Positions 35,376-45,919 of a stretch of DNA of 64,000 nucleotides are shown piece by piece. Source of the stretch: Macrophomina tecta (lineage: Eukaryota; Ascomycota; Dothideomycetes; Botryosphaeriales; Botryosphaeriaceae); contig JAKSGN010000002.1 of assembly GCA_024180945.1 (NCBI GenBank), positions 2,294,001 to 2,358,000 of the forward strand, written 5' to 3'. The notes under the pieces were generated by a model. It searched no databases and was not told the origin of the DNA. It saw only the letters and a list, made by a program, of their open reading frames with translations. The stretch's first letter is position 1. Every line of letters starts with the position of its first letter. A program made the translations under genes and the position numbers.

Positions 35376-35896
35376 GATGATGACGGGCCGGACTAAAATA
35401 GCGCGAGTCCAACCAACACGCTGCCCTACCTTATAGTTGGCGGTTCGGCGCCTTAGGCACCCCGCCTCTTTCGGCCACCAGCCGCTCGGAGAAACTGCAC
35501 TTTCTCAGCGATATAGCGGCTTGTTGGAAGCCTTGTACGCCTTTTTTTTCATCTCTCTTTTTTTTTTTAAAAAAAAAAAAATTCCTCCACGCTACCCAAC
35601 ATCGCGCGAGGCCTGAGGAAGGGAGGGAGGACGAGGAAAAGGAAGGCGCTAATGACGAACTGCAACCCAGCGTCGCAGGTTGAGAGGCGTGAAACAGGGC
35701 TGTTCCCGTGTTCGGAAAGACCAGGGGCGGCATCCGTTTGGACGGCGTCGTGGCAGGGCATTCCTTGCTTGGATGCGTGAGCTGGGGGGCCCTGGGGTTT
35801 TAAGGTGCGGCTGGGTGTGGCCAGTGGTGTGGCGCGGGTCTGGGCTGGCCTGAGGCTGAGGGTGGAGGCGGAAGGGCCACATGGGGATGCGTTGGA

Positions 35897-35920
35897 TTGG
35901 GTTGGGTTGGGTTGGGTTGG
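35897..35920. repeat. (TTGGG)n short tandem repeat
   Basis: About five TTGGG units. The unit resembles but is not the fungal telomere unit TTAGGG. Confidence 0.8.
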
Positions 35921-38086
35921 TTATTTTTTTTTTCCCCCTTGAGGCCAACAATATGTGGAAATAAGTCAGTCTTTGATTGCGTCTTCCTCTACATCTTTGT
36001 GCAGATGCCCTACGAAAATTGCTCATGGCGTGGGATCGCGCGTTGTTAAAAGTGGATGCGCAGGGTGATGAAGCGTTGCGGATGCGGGGTAGAAAACGGC
36101 GAAGACGAAGTGGTGTTGAGCTTAACAGCTGAGGCCGCCTCTATGGCTTCGAACTCTTGGATAGTGCGCTGCTCATATCGTGAACGTGTCTCTACGAGGT
36201 CTCGTCATATGCTTTGCCAGCGAATGTCGTCTTGTTTTGCTGCCACTTTCCGGTTGTTCCGGTATCGCGTGCGTATACTTCGCCTACTGCTCTGATCATT
36301 CGTATGGCCTGCGTCCCTGCTTTGCTCATTTCCTCTCCATTAGCCTTTCTGGGTTTATATCTTAATTTACATCGCGCCAATCTTATTACGAAAAATAGTA
36401 AACAATGTTCTTGACCCTCTCCGACCGTTTCCGCGGAGCATCAGTCGCCGGAGTATCTCTCCGCTACAGACGTACCTCAGCCCAAGAATGGCTTTGAAGG
36501 ACCGATCCAGAGGTTCTCGGAAGGGAAATACCCAGCCCATGTGTTTTGCCGCTTCTCTCTTGGAATACATGGTACGCATGGCGTCAGATATAATTCTGCA
36601 CAAGTCGGCGTCGAGTTGGGGGGCTGTTCGGCACGGTGTCATTCGTCTCTTAAAGTCTGCTCTATCAGGGATATGTTCTCTTGCGAGTTTTCTCTAGCAT
36701 CATGCAAGCAAAAAGACCGGATGGAAATTAGTTGTTGCTAGCTGGTCTCTGCTTTCAGACACTAACGCGAATGGCACCGGCGTCTCTTTCGTTAGTTACA
36801 CCAGATCTTGCAGTACATGTCCTTTCTCAAATTTCATCCAAGTCTGGCGATATAACGCATTCCGCAGGATTTATAGCACTACACGTCGACAGCCTCTCAT
36901 GCCGACAGATCTGCTTTATAGTGTATGCTTGCTCCGCCAGGAGCCTTGGCGCCATGAACGTGCTCTTTGGACAGGGGGTATGTTCCACGGTTCATTGGCG
37001 CCGTCCAGAAGCATGGCTCCATGCTGATCGACGTGGACTTCCGCTCACCGCTGGCGGAAGACCCGGGCCAAATAGCCTCTTCGTCTTTGTAGACCATGTG
37101 AACCCAATCGCAGGCGGCCCACGTACTTCTCCCTCTGTCAACAGACCACAGTTGCTGCACCTAGCCTCTTCATCCAGACAATTGAACAGGCAGCTTCTCT
37201 GGATCTTCGAAGGGCTGCGTAACTGAAAAAGCTGCCATTCACCAATGCTCTCCCTCGCTCTTATATCTTAGATACCCACTAAGGTGGCATCCTGTAGCCG
37301 ATTCAGTGGTAGAATTGGTCACTCCAGGCACCTGCTTGTGGCCTTGTTCTGCGTAATTATCGTTGGATGTCTCAACATCTGGAACATGCACCCCGATCCA
37401 CTACGGCTCTTAAACGCCTTTGAATACATTCGGTGGCGCTCATCATTTGCACATGATATGGCAGATCATTGCATGCCACAGTGCCGCATTTTTGACAGAA
37501 TGGGAAGCCCTGCCGCATTCGAGGGCAAGCCAGTTGCGAGTAGTAGTGTCTGTGTTTATGGGTGCAAAGCAGTGAACTTTTGCATTCTGTACTTCAGCCC
37601 ACAGACTCGTCACGCGGATCCGGAGGTGAGGAAATGAGCCAAGCTTTCCAGGTGCTTGACATATAAGTTAAACAGTGCCAGGGGCCGTCGGCCGCGTGAG
37701 TGGATCAAGCGGCGTAAACCAGCTGCCGGCATTTCCACAATCCTGCAGGAAGAGCCCCCACAGATATGGCCCACGGCAAATCACGAGGAGCATCACGCTC
37801 GAATGGAGAACCTCCGCGGGTATAAAGCCCCGGGACCTCTGGCCGTTTCCACTTCCGGCATAATCTTACTGCCAGTCAAATAGTATGGCGTTATGGGCTG
37901 CCTGCTGGAAGTCGTGGCAATGTCATTAGGTGGTCAAAGATATACTCTGGTGGACACCCTTCGGCTTTTTCTAGCCACCGACAGCACAGAAGAAGAGAGA
38001 GGACGAGTGAAATTCGTCATTACTTGTCTGGTAAAGTAGTAGAAAGCCGGCCAAGATATGGTGCCTGCAGCCTTGCCGGCGCATGC

Positions 38087-38460
38087 TTCGAATTCAACTG
38101 TTACCTCTCTATCTACTTTGAGGCAATCGGCAAATTGTCCGTTGTGAAGAGCAGCATCCAGAAACTGTCTCTCATATTGGGATCTTGTGAGCAGTTCCTG
38201 TACTAGTCCCTTTTGTTCTTTTTCGAGTACTGAACTGTTTTCTTTTTTTTTTTTTTTTTTTTTCAATTGTCTAGCGTGGCATCCATCGCTGGCGGCCTCC
38301 TCCTCGTGAATACTGGGTACTACCGGCCATTCCTCATGCCCCGCGCCTCCCTGACTGCGCTTGGCGGCGGCCTGCTGTACACTTCCAGCACCCACCCCGA
38401 ATTCGGCAACTATGTGTTTCCAGCTCATCCTAGGTGTCGCTCTAACACGGCTTATGAGGC
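38087..38460 (+). pseudogene. MFS transporter fragment (middle part)
   Basis: At 38087-38190 the frame reads FEFNCYLSIYFEAIGKLSV followed by KSSIQKLSLILGS, the TM7-TM8 region of fungal drug:H+ antiporter-type MFS proteins (compare YYLPIYFQAIKGVSAVKSG). A GTGAGC donor follows; the intron contains a T22 tract and ends TCTAG. Coding resumes with VASIAGGLLLVNTGYYRPF and LTALGGGLLYT. The frame then shifts near 38405 and reads FQLILGVALTRLM before similarity ends. The gene's start is not seen upstream, and the continuation is found 4.1 kb away at 42585. Confidence 0.75.
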
Positions 38461-38898
38461 ACTTTCCTCACGATTCTATTGACCCGTTCGCCACATCTTT
38501 TGTCGGGTTCCCGGATCCTTCCCTTGTCCCTGCGGCCCCTTTTCCCTGCGGCCCCTTTTCCCTGCGAGATGCCTGGCTCATCGATGCATCTGCTGGCGCC
38601 TTGGTTCCTCATGGGCTTGACTCTCATCGGGGCTCTCATTCTGGTGTAGGCGCAGTGTGCCCCCCGCCTGGTATTTCCGTGTTGGATTCGCAGTCGTGCG
38701 GCTCTGCTGGCCGTGTGGGATCTTGGCCCTTACGGCGCGTCTTCCCTTGTGGGCCTCCCGCCCTTAGGGCCATGAAGCCCGTGTGCCCGAGACTGCGTAG
38801 AAGTCTTCTACTGAACTTCGGATTCACCTAGCGGGTTAGTAGCAGGGTGAATTTCATTACTATCTAGTAGAAAAAGAAAAGGTTAAGGTAAATGTACA

Positions 38899-40761
38899 TT
38901 AATCAATGTAAACCTCTGTAGAGAGATTTGAGACGAAGTTAAGCAAGGGCCTTGATGAGTAAGTTGAAAGAAGCAGCAAGCTTATCGTACAAGCCCTGAG
39001 AGTTGCGAGTATGATATCTTTAGCTGTGAGCTCTACATTTTTTCCCAACAGACTCGCAGCCTGGGGAGAAAATTCACCGGAATTAATTGGAAACTCCTGG
39101 AACATTCCAAGCACAGAAGGAACACGCACCATACCCCGGTTGAAATCAATGCTAATGTTGATGTTGTTATTCTTGTTGTTGTTGGCTTGTGTAGCTTCCG
39201 ATCGGTAGCGGGCAAATTGAGTGACTAAGGAGCGGAACTCGGCGCTGGTGATGGTCAAGACCCCGATGACCTGGCCCGCAAGGTCATTCGACTGCTGCAG
39301 GAATTCGCGGCATTTTTCTTCGACTCTGAAAAAAGCGGTTGTGGCTAGACGATCGCGGCGTTTCTTCTCCGACGCTTTTATGGCCGGATCCAGGATATCT
39401 TTCCATTTGTTTTTCTCGTCTCCAGAAAGCCCAAATCCGTCCAGGCTGTCGTACGTTCGGGATAAGAGACGATAAACGTCTTTTGCGGGTTCGCATAGGA
39501 AGCGAAAAACCTTGGAAGAAGTTTTGTTTTGCCTGAAAAGGTATCCCTCAGGGCTCCACTGGAACTTTAGGAGACCGAGTGCGAGAGACTGCACATCCAG
39601 TCTTCGAATCATCCAGGTATCTTTATCTGTCGCTGAGTATTGCTTTCGGGCACTTAGGCGCGTCCATTCACTTGAAGCTGGGATATATGTGGCGCTGTAG
39701 TATGACCTCAGCTCTGGGAAGTCTGCCGTGGATATGGGAATTTCCTCAATTCTGAAGACAGTCTCCTTCCAGACCCCATAGTTGCTCAGGATCTTCAGGT
39801 TGAGCTTTGCAGGATCTTCCACCTGTCTCAAATGGTAGGCACGCAAGCTCCCCGGTGCGTGTGAATCCCTGACGGGCTCTTCTTCAATGATCTGTTCGAT
39901 GCTCCCCCTCGAGATTTCGTCTGAGTTGGCGCTTACACTGATATCGTCGCCCCAGCGACTGGATTTCTCAAGATGTTGTTCACTGTCATCTAGCATGCAG
40001 ACCCGGTCTCCTGGTTGAGGCAGCGCACCGAGGGCGAGCCATAGAAGACTTCGGATTGGCAAATCTTGTGGTACATCCTGTGCAAGCGTGTAGAGGTCGT
40101 GAAGTTTAAAGGTATAAGCGTCTGGCCGGATCGAATCCGACCTGCTGATCGAGCCAGTGATGCCCCTGATGGTAGATTCAGAGTATGATACGTAACGAGC
40201 TCTGTCCAGGTGTCTTTGTCCAATCGCGCCGAAAATGCTTACATCGTTGGCCGGGTTCAGAGCAGCTGGTCCGATAGGTGTAATCAGAACACTATTTTCG
40301 GTCCGATCTGAATACCTCCCGGCCAAACCGAGGGTCAGGATCCAGTAACGGTGCACTGAAAGCCATGTTCGATTGCGCGCTATTGCAATCGCGTCGTCCC
40401 GCTCAAAACGCAAATTGTAAGCCTCGACAAGCATGCCAAAATTGACCCAAGAAGTCGATGATCTATCTCTTTGCGCCAAGGAATTGAGGTTCAGCGCAAG
40501 ACAGGAATTTCCGTCGAAAGTTGGTTCGTATCTCAATTGCGGGGCCTTGACTTGGCGGAAAAGCCTGATTGACCGAGTAACCTTCACACCCGCACTGACG
40601 TAGCTGGTATCGTTGCCTACAGCATCAAGAGCTATATTGCGCTCTGCTTTGGATGCCCTGTATATGAGAAAAGGGCCGATGACTCCGACAAGCGCTATCA
40701 ATGCAAGTGATGCGCCAATCCAGGTTCCCACTGCGCTGGTGATATCTGTCGCTCCGGCCAT
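38899..40761 (-). CDS. Uncharacterised one-TM fungal protein, 620 aa
   Basis: A single uninterrupted exon. Residues 10-35 form one hydrophobic segment (GTWIGASLALIALVGVIG) followed by YRASKAERN, so a type III/N-out anchor with a large cytosolic part is likely. Further recognisable family-like text is VKVTRSIRLFRQVKAP, NRTWLSVHRYWILTLGLAGRYS and LLWLALGALPQPGD. As I recall it, this is a common, lineage-variable protein family of filamentous fungi with no known function. The start ATG is 40759-40761; a T15 tract lies 40 bp upstream. It lies entirely within the segment that separates two MFS transporter pieces, and its codon use and length look intact, so it was probably brought in with or after that disruption. 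Confidence 0.8.
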   Translation of the reverse strand: MAGATDITSAVGTWIGASLALIALVGVIGPFLIYRASKAERNIALDAVGNDTSYVSAGVKVTRSIRLFRQVKAPQLRYEPTFDGNSCLALNLNSLAQRDRSSTSWVNFGMLVEAYNLRFERDDAIAIARNRTWLSVHRYWILTLGLAGRYSDRTENSVLITPIGPAALNPANDVSIFGAIGQRHLDRARYVSYSESTIRGITGSISRSDSIRPDAYTFKLHDLYTLAQDVPQDLPIRSLLWLALGALPQPGDRVCMLDDSEQHLEKSSRWGDDISVSANSDEISRGSIEQIIEEEPVRDSHAPGSLRAYHLRQVEDPAKLNLKILSNYGVWKETVFRIEEIPISTADFPELRSYYSATYIPASSEWTRLSARKQYSATDKDTWMIRRLDVQSLALGLLKFQWSPEGYLFRQNKTSSKVFRFLCEPAKDVYRLLSRTYDSLDGFGLSGDEKNKWKDILDPAIKASEKKRRDRLATTAFFRVEEKCREFLQQSNDLAGQVIGVLTITSAEFRSLVTQFARYRSEATQANNNKNNNINISIDFNRGMVRVPSVLGMFQEFPINSGEFSPQAASLLGKNVELTAKDIILATLRACTISLLLLSTYSSRPLLNFVSNLSTEVYID

Positions 40762-42246
40762 GAGGGTTGCTTGGTATCGCTTGAGAGAGAAAGTGTTTTT
40801 CTTTTTTTTTTTTTTTGAGGGCGTTACTCTAGAGTATAAAAGATCAATAAGCTTCTTGAAGAAATGCAGTGAGAAGGCCTGTTTGTGCGATGATCATCCG
40901 CTTTAATCGAGAATCTTCAGCTCAGCCTTGCCCCACGTACTAGCTCAGCCTTGCAGCCTTGTATTACCTCCTAACGATAAGCTACGGCCTTGTCTGATCT
41001 TGTGACGGGATATTGCGGTCTTGGCAATACTATATGTACTAGTCTTGGTAATGGATTTTCTACAAATCGTGACCTGAGGCTCCAATAGGTTGGAAAATCC
41101 CGCAGAAGGCCAACGAAAGTACGCAGCAGATAAGCCACCTGTACTCTTTTTTGTTAGCGTGTAGTAAGCAAATGGTCGCTGTAGCAGGTAGGCGGGCTAC
41201 GAGTTCAGCTGGTATCCCGGCTCATGCCGCCCACCGCACAAACTTTGGGCCAGCCTGACGGCGGTCTCGCTAAGGCTGCAAGGCCAGCGCATACGGTTGA
41301 AACACGCTATAGCACTTGTAGCGACATAAACGAGGCTGAATTCGTGGCTTAATCCCACCCCTCCTATCCGGTAAAATGGTATGGGACCAGCACGTAATTC
41401 TAGAAAATGTGGACTGGTTCTGGAGTTGAAGATGGAGGTATATGGCAAGTAATATAGTAGAGGTGGTAGTATTTTATTGAGGCGACCGTGAGGAGGGGTA
41501 GGGTGGTAGAGTGGGCGGTTCGAGCGGGAGGGCTAGGACCAATGTTGTAACGGCGGGCCTCTTTCTAACAGATTTCGAAGTTACCGACCGATGGGTTTAT
41601 CTTTGGGGGAAGGGTAGGGACGAGCGAAGCAATGGAGGCAGTAATCGGGGCTCTCCCGGGATAGACGAGTGCACACGCTCGGTGCCTCTAATAGGATTAC
41701 GGTGAGAACTTTTAGTTGGCAAAGACGGTCAGAATATTATCTAGAAAGTGTCACGCTCCTTGAGAGCCTGCTGCTAGTCCGAGTGCGAGGAGCAGTCGGC
41801 CCACGCACGTGACAGTGCCTAGCAGCCACATGTAGATCGCCGACTCCGTGAATCCCTTCAGGGTCGGTGTGTCCAGTAATAGAAAAGTCCTCTTGTGCCA
41901 CCTCTGCGCTCTCTGGCTGCTTCCAGTCCTCACACTCATGCTTGTTGGCTACATGCAGTAACTCAACCCCGCACTCCGCGTGGCTTGCAGACTGGTATCC
42001 AACAAGGCTAGCGCCGGATGAACTCGCCTCTGTGCACGAAACCTACTATAGCTGGACATAAGTTAGTTTGCCGCTGTTGGAACCGGCGGTCGTGCACATC
42101 GGTCCTTAATTTTATGAGCCACTGGATCCATGGATTCACTGAGATAGTGTTGAACTTGGTGGTGAAGCATGAGATTCTCGTTGATGAGCAGGAGTAGGAG
42201 GGGGGAAGGGGGGAGAGGGGGGAGCGGGGGCGCCTCTTATGCCTGC
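40762..42246. other. Noncoding region inside the MFS-disrupting segment
   Basis: No gene or terminal repeat recognised. It includes the promoter side of the minus-strand gene at 40761. Confidence 0.4.
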
Positions 42247-42460
42247 TACTGCCAAGCTACACCACTGAACCTTAATAACTCGACTGGCTCCCCCGCACCC
42301 CCAGTCTTCTCCGAAAACTCCAACACCGACAGCACCTTGGCCACGCCGACGAACAGGTTGCGCTCGGCGAGATGGATGCCCGGACACAGCCGCCGGGCCG
42401 CGGCGTGCTCGGTGGCGACCAGCCCGCCAAACGGCTCTGGGTGCTCGCTGTGGACGATGC
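42247..42460 (-). pseudogene. Cytochrome P450 haem-binding fragment
   Basis: The minus strand reads EPFGGLVATEH, then AARRLCPGIHLAERNLFVGV, then KVLSVLEFSEK and GEPVEL before a stop near 42247. The RRLCPG segment with the invariant Cys is the axial haem ligand motif of fungal P450s, and the following LAERNLF helix fits the L-helix. The expected F-x-x-G part of the motif is replaced. No I-helix or ExxR is found upstream in any frame, so this is an isolated C-terminal piece. Its likely N-terminal counterpart lies on the other strand at 43134-43860. Confidence 0.75.
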
Positions 42461-42584
42461 GCGCGAGCGAGCCCGATCAGCGCGTGTCAGGCAGAAGAAC
42501 AGCGTTGTCGCAGCGTGCGCGTGCAAGAGGGCGGCGCGGGCCGCTGCGTCCGGCGAGCGCTCGAGCCGCACCCGCTTCTCGACA

Positions 42585-42758
42585 GTCGACCAGCTCATCA
42601 TCGCGGTGCAAGCAGTGCTCGAGCCCGCCGTGATCTCTGTCGCCAACGCCATTGTGCTCTTCGCCCAGGGCCTGTCGGGCGCCATCTTCGTTTCCGTGGC
42701 CAACGACGTCCTGCCGAATCAGCTGGCGCAGAGCCTGAGGGCGTCTGGGGTTCCCGCT
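42585..42758 (+). pseudogene. MFS transporter fragment (C-terminal part)
   Basis: The frame reads QLIIAVQAVLEPAVISVANA then VLFAQGLSGAIFVSVANDVL, the TM11-TM12 loop and TM13-14 region of DHA2-type fungal MFS exporters. It starts almost exactly where the fragment ending at 38460 (LILGVALT) leaves off in intact family members. The ORF continues upstream and downstream into unrelated sequence. Confidence 0.7.
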
Positions 42759-43133
42759 ACAGGATTGAATCAAAGCAAATATGAGGAGGTAGATACATGG
42801 TAGAAATCAATGGGCAAGAACATGGAGAGGGTGGCATGCTTCGGACACCCTCTTCGTTCGCTTGCCTACTATCGGCTCTTCTCACACTTCTAATGAAAAT
42901 GAGGCTCTCTTTCAGGCAAAGAACAAAAAAAAAAAAAAACACGGTAGTTTTGGGACCGGTAAGCTTCCTGCTCAGTCGTTGGCAATTTTTTTTTTTTTTT
43001 TAGCAGCTGAGCCACGCGTAGTCTTAACAGTATATCTTCTGGTCACGCCGTAGGTGGTGTACTCTCATCAGGCAGTTGAACTGCTTGCCTTTCTATCACT
43101 ACGGAGCCATTTATATCCCAGACGATTTTCCTT

Positions 43134-43860
43134 TTGGCATCTGCATCTTGTCTCCTTCTAGCCCTCGTGAGCGAAAAGATCCTGACGGTCGAGTCTCGCT
43201 CGTTAAACCTCACGCCTGGCCCCAGGACGATATCTAAATGGGGCAACCTGGGCCAGGTTAGTAGACCCACATCTACACATCCATTAATGAATGTGCTAAC
43301 TCATACTAGTTCGATATCCTTTTTCCACAATAGTAGTAAACAAAATGGGCTAAACAATTTGGACCGGTCTACAAGGTAATGGAGGCGACAAACCGCACTT
43401 GGTGTTTAGCCGTGTGAATGGGGCGCGTGAAATACTTGTGAAGAAGGAATTCAGCGCTTCCAGGCAGAGCTTATGCGGGATGGCTTCTTTTCGAGCCTCA
43501 TGGACGGCCACAAGTGGCGTGAGGCTCGCAAGATGTGGGCGTCGGTGCTTAGCCAGGCTCAGCCAAGCGGTGTATGTTCCAACAGGAGATGGAAGCGCAC
43601 ACTGCTGCTCGAGGTGGTTAAAATTCGGCAGCCTGGCGCGAGCACATCGAAAGTTACGCCATAGCAGCGCCATCACCATGTTTAACGGGGAGCGCATCAA
43701 AGACACTATCCAGGATTTATTCGGCATGTCCGAGATCGGTATGCGCGGCGCCGTACCTCGGCCTATTGCCCGTCCTGTGGAAGCTTCTCGAGTTCCTCTT
43801 CCCCGTTTTCAAGGATGCCAGGCGCTGCGCGTCTGAGCCGGATTGCCACGGGGTTAAACA
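43134..43860 (+). pseudogene. Cytochrome P450 N-terminal half, frameshifted
   Basis: In order on the plus strand: a hydrophobic start (ASCLLLALVSEKIL) and the proline hinge LTPGPRTISKWGNLGQV at 43209; KWAKQFGPVYKVME at about 43345; VNGAREILVKK at about 43410; DGFFSSLMDGHKWREARKMW at 43480; QEMEAHTAAR at about 43586; WREHIESYAI; NGERIKDT; and LLPVLWKLLEFLFPVFKDA at about 43765. These follow the P450 order from the A-helix to the F/G region but use all three frames, with stops between. No C-terminal half follows; the next gene is convergent. Confidence 0.75.
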
Positions 43861-43937
43861 TGGGCACCGCCATCCCACTTGGCAAATTGGCTCCAGCCGA
43901 TTGTTCAGAGCAACGGGCGTGGAAGGCCCACCATCGT

Positions 43938-45496
43938 CTACCGGCGGTACTTCCACGTCGAGTTCCTGGCGTGCAAATAGCTCCCGCTCTGAATCACCTT
44001 CACCAGTGCCCAAATGCCGCTGACGGGCCACGTCTCCCGGATGCACATGAGCCAGGACGATGCGATCATTCTTTTTTCCGCCTCCACATCCACCTTCACC
44101 TTCTCGTACAGACTCGGGAGCGACGTAGCCCCATACTTCTCGCGCAGGGTCTCGTACCACCCGCGGTCGAAGTCCTTCCAGAAATCGTCTTCAGCGTAGT
44201 AGGTGTGCGCATAGAGCCACTTCATCCCCCCAAGCTCGTGCACCTTGTCCTCGATGCTGCGATTGAGCGCGACGAAGGCATCGTGGTTGGTAGGGCCTTT
44301 CCCCCACAGTCCGATGTTGAGCAGTGGCTGAAGAGTCTGGCCATCGGCTTCAAGCACGCTGGAGTTGTGAGGATGCAGCGTGGGTGAGGGGCTCTGTTTC
44401 AAGGGGCAGAGCCACAGCGGCCAGATGCCCGTGGCCTCGCTCGTGTATTCGATGAACTTCTCCGCGGCGCTGAAGGGCAGCGCCAGGTCTTGGACGGTGA
44501 ACTGTTTCGACTGCCCGCTTGCGTGCAGCGCGGTGTACAGCATCCGTGTGTGCAAGAACTCGTCCAGCCACCAGCGCGTGAAGTCATTGAAGGGAAAGCA
44601 GAAATAGTCGAATGCGGATTGTCCAACCCAAAAACCGCCTCGGTCGTAGCGGAAAAGGTATTCAGCAAGAGGGATGGCTTCTGTGATGGATTCGGCCTTA
44701 GATTTTGTACGTTCCTGGACGTGTAGATAGAACCAGGGATCTTTGGCATCACTGAAGCACTGGATTGGTGTGCCTTCGGGGGCGCTGTCTGTCAGTCTGC
44801 CGGTAATGATGGCTCCATGGCTTTTGGAGAAAAGTATGCCGTCCACATATTCAAGCTCCGGGTCTTCGATGACGGTTCTGCACTTTGCAATGGCTTCGGC
44901 AATGCTTGAGACCGGGTGATATGTCGTTTCGACAAATTTTCTAGCGTCTTTCAACCGAAGCTCTACTAGTGTCGTTGTACCAAGGCTCCCCGCTGCACCA
45001 GCTGCTCCGTGGAAAAGGTCAGCTCGCTCAAGCCTGGAGCATTTTACTACCTCTCCGCTCGCGAGGATCATCTCCACCCAGTTGATCGTGCGATCGAAAA
45101 AGCCGTGTCTGGACTCCACGTCAATAAAGGTAGACGTCTCCACACAGCCGGGACATACTTAAATGAGCTACTCTCACCAGATGTACCGGCGTACCCACCG
45201 CCTACGCTGATTCCTGGAAATTCCATGACGACAGGAGGAACCAGGCCGTAGTTCATCGTCTCCTCCACCAACCGATCCATCGGTACATTCGGCTCTACCA
45301 AGGCCGTGCGAGACTCCTTATCGACTTTGAGGACATTGGAAAGAGCACTTAGGTTAATGACATTGTGGTCGCGCCTGGTAGCCGAAGGCCTGGTGCTGTT
45401 GGTGGAGCCATGGGATATGCGGAATTTGACGCCTTGTTCGCGGAAGCTTCGGACCTTGGCTGCGATGGCTTCAACGTGTCTCTTGTGCTCCTCCAT
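43938..45496 (-). CDS. DHCR24-like FAD-binding oxidoreductase, 502 aa, two exons
   Basis: Exon 1 is 45496-45159 and exon 2 is 45108-43938. The 50-nt intron (GTATGT...GTCCAG) joins ESSSF-K-HGFFDRT, a conserved block of delta(24)-sterol reductase (DHCR24/DIMINUTO) proteins. The N-terminal PCMH-type FAD domain shows FRISHGSTNSTR, PNVPMDRLVEETMNYGLVP and ISVGGGYAGTSGESSSF. The C-terminal part has YVDGILFSKSHGAIITGRLT, YPIWLCP-like (IWPLWLCPL), and KWLYAHTYYAEDDFWKDFD. In animals and plants the family reduces the side-chain double bond of sterols with NADPH and FAD. Fungal members are often not ergosterol enzymes, so the substrate here is unknown. No membrane anchor is seen at the N-terminus. It lies beside P450 and MFS remnants, which suggests membership of a former metabolic cluster. 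Confidence 0.88.
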
Positions 45497-45919
45497 GGTG
45501 CCTGAAAAACTCCAGTGCTCGAGGAGGTGCGATGGCCGAACTTCCTCTCAAGCGTGTGGCGGGGAAATACGGGTGGTTGGAGGATGGCAGCATACGACTC
45601 ATGCGGGGGTGCAGATGCGCCATAAGTGGCCAAGAGAATATGACGTAATAAACCGCATATGTTGATAAATATTGAAATATACGGGTCAACACACCTTTGA
45701 AAATTGCACGCAGCCTGACTTGCCTAGTCATTCGATGCAGGCTTGTGCCATTTATGCGGGCAGATCAGGAGGCGAACGCAGGCGATGGGCCACGAGCCAC
45801 AACCTTTCAAGCCAACAGCCTTGGACCCCACTGCATGGCTGGTTATACCGTATCCTACAATAAAGAAGGAAGAAATATGGAATCAAACAAAGCTGACAGT
45901 TTTGCTAGGACGCTCAGGA
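45497..45919. other. Upstream region of the DHCR24-like gene
   Basis: No further exon or motif recognised. Confidence 0.4.

Larger units (their letters stand above)
33449..38086. other. Noncoding region rich in homopolymers; no gene recognised
   Basis: Begins with the 3' UTR of the secreted-protein gene. Contains T18 at about 33508-33525, a T11-G14 junction at 34900-34924, T tracts at 34992-35013, T/A tracts at about 35557-35581, a (TG)n at 35359-35375 and a (TTGGG)n at 35897-35920. A minus-strand ORF at 37160-36897 and a plus ORF at 36732-37226 overlap; neither has a known motif. Possibly old coding DNA near 36950-37100, not assignable. Confidence 0.4.

Noticed and set aside
35897..35920. 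TTGGG repeats considered as interstitial telomere sequence
   Set aside because: The unit is TTGGG, not TTAGGG, and the array has only about five units.
37305..37335. TTCAGTGGTAGAATTGGTC resembles the D-arm of tRNA-Gly
   Set aside because: No matching acceptor stem, anticodon loop or T-arm follows.
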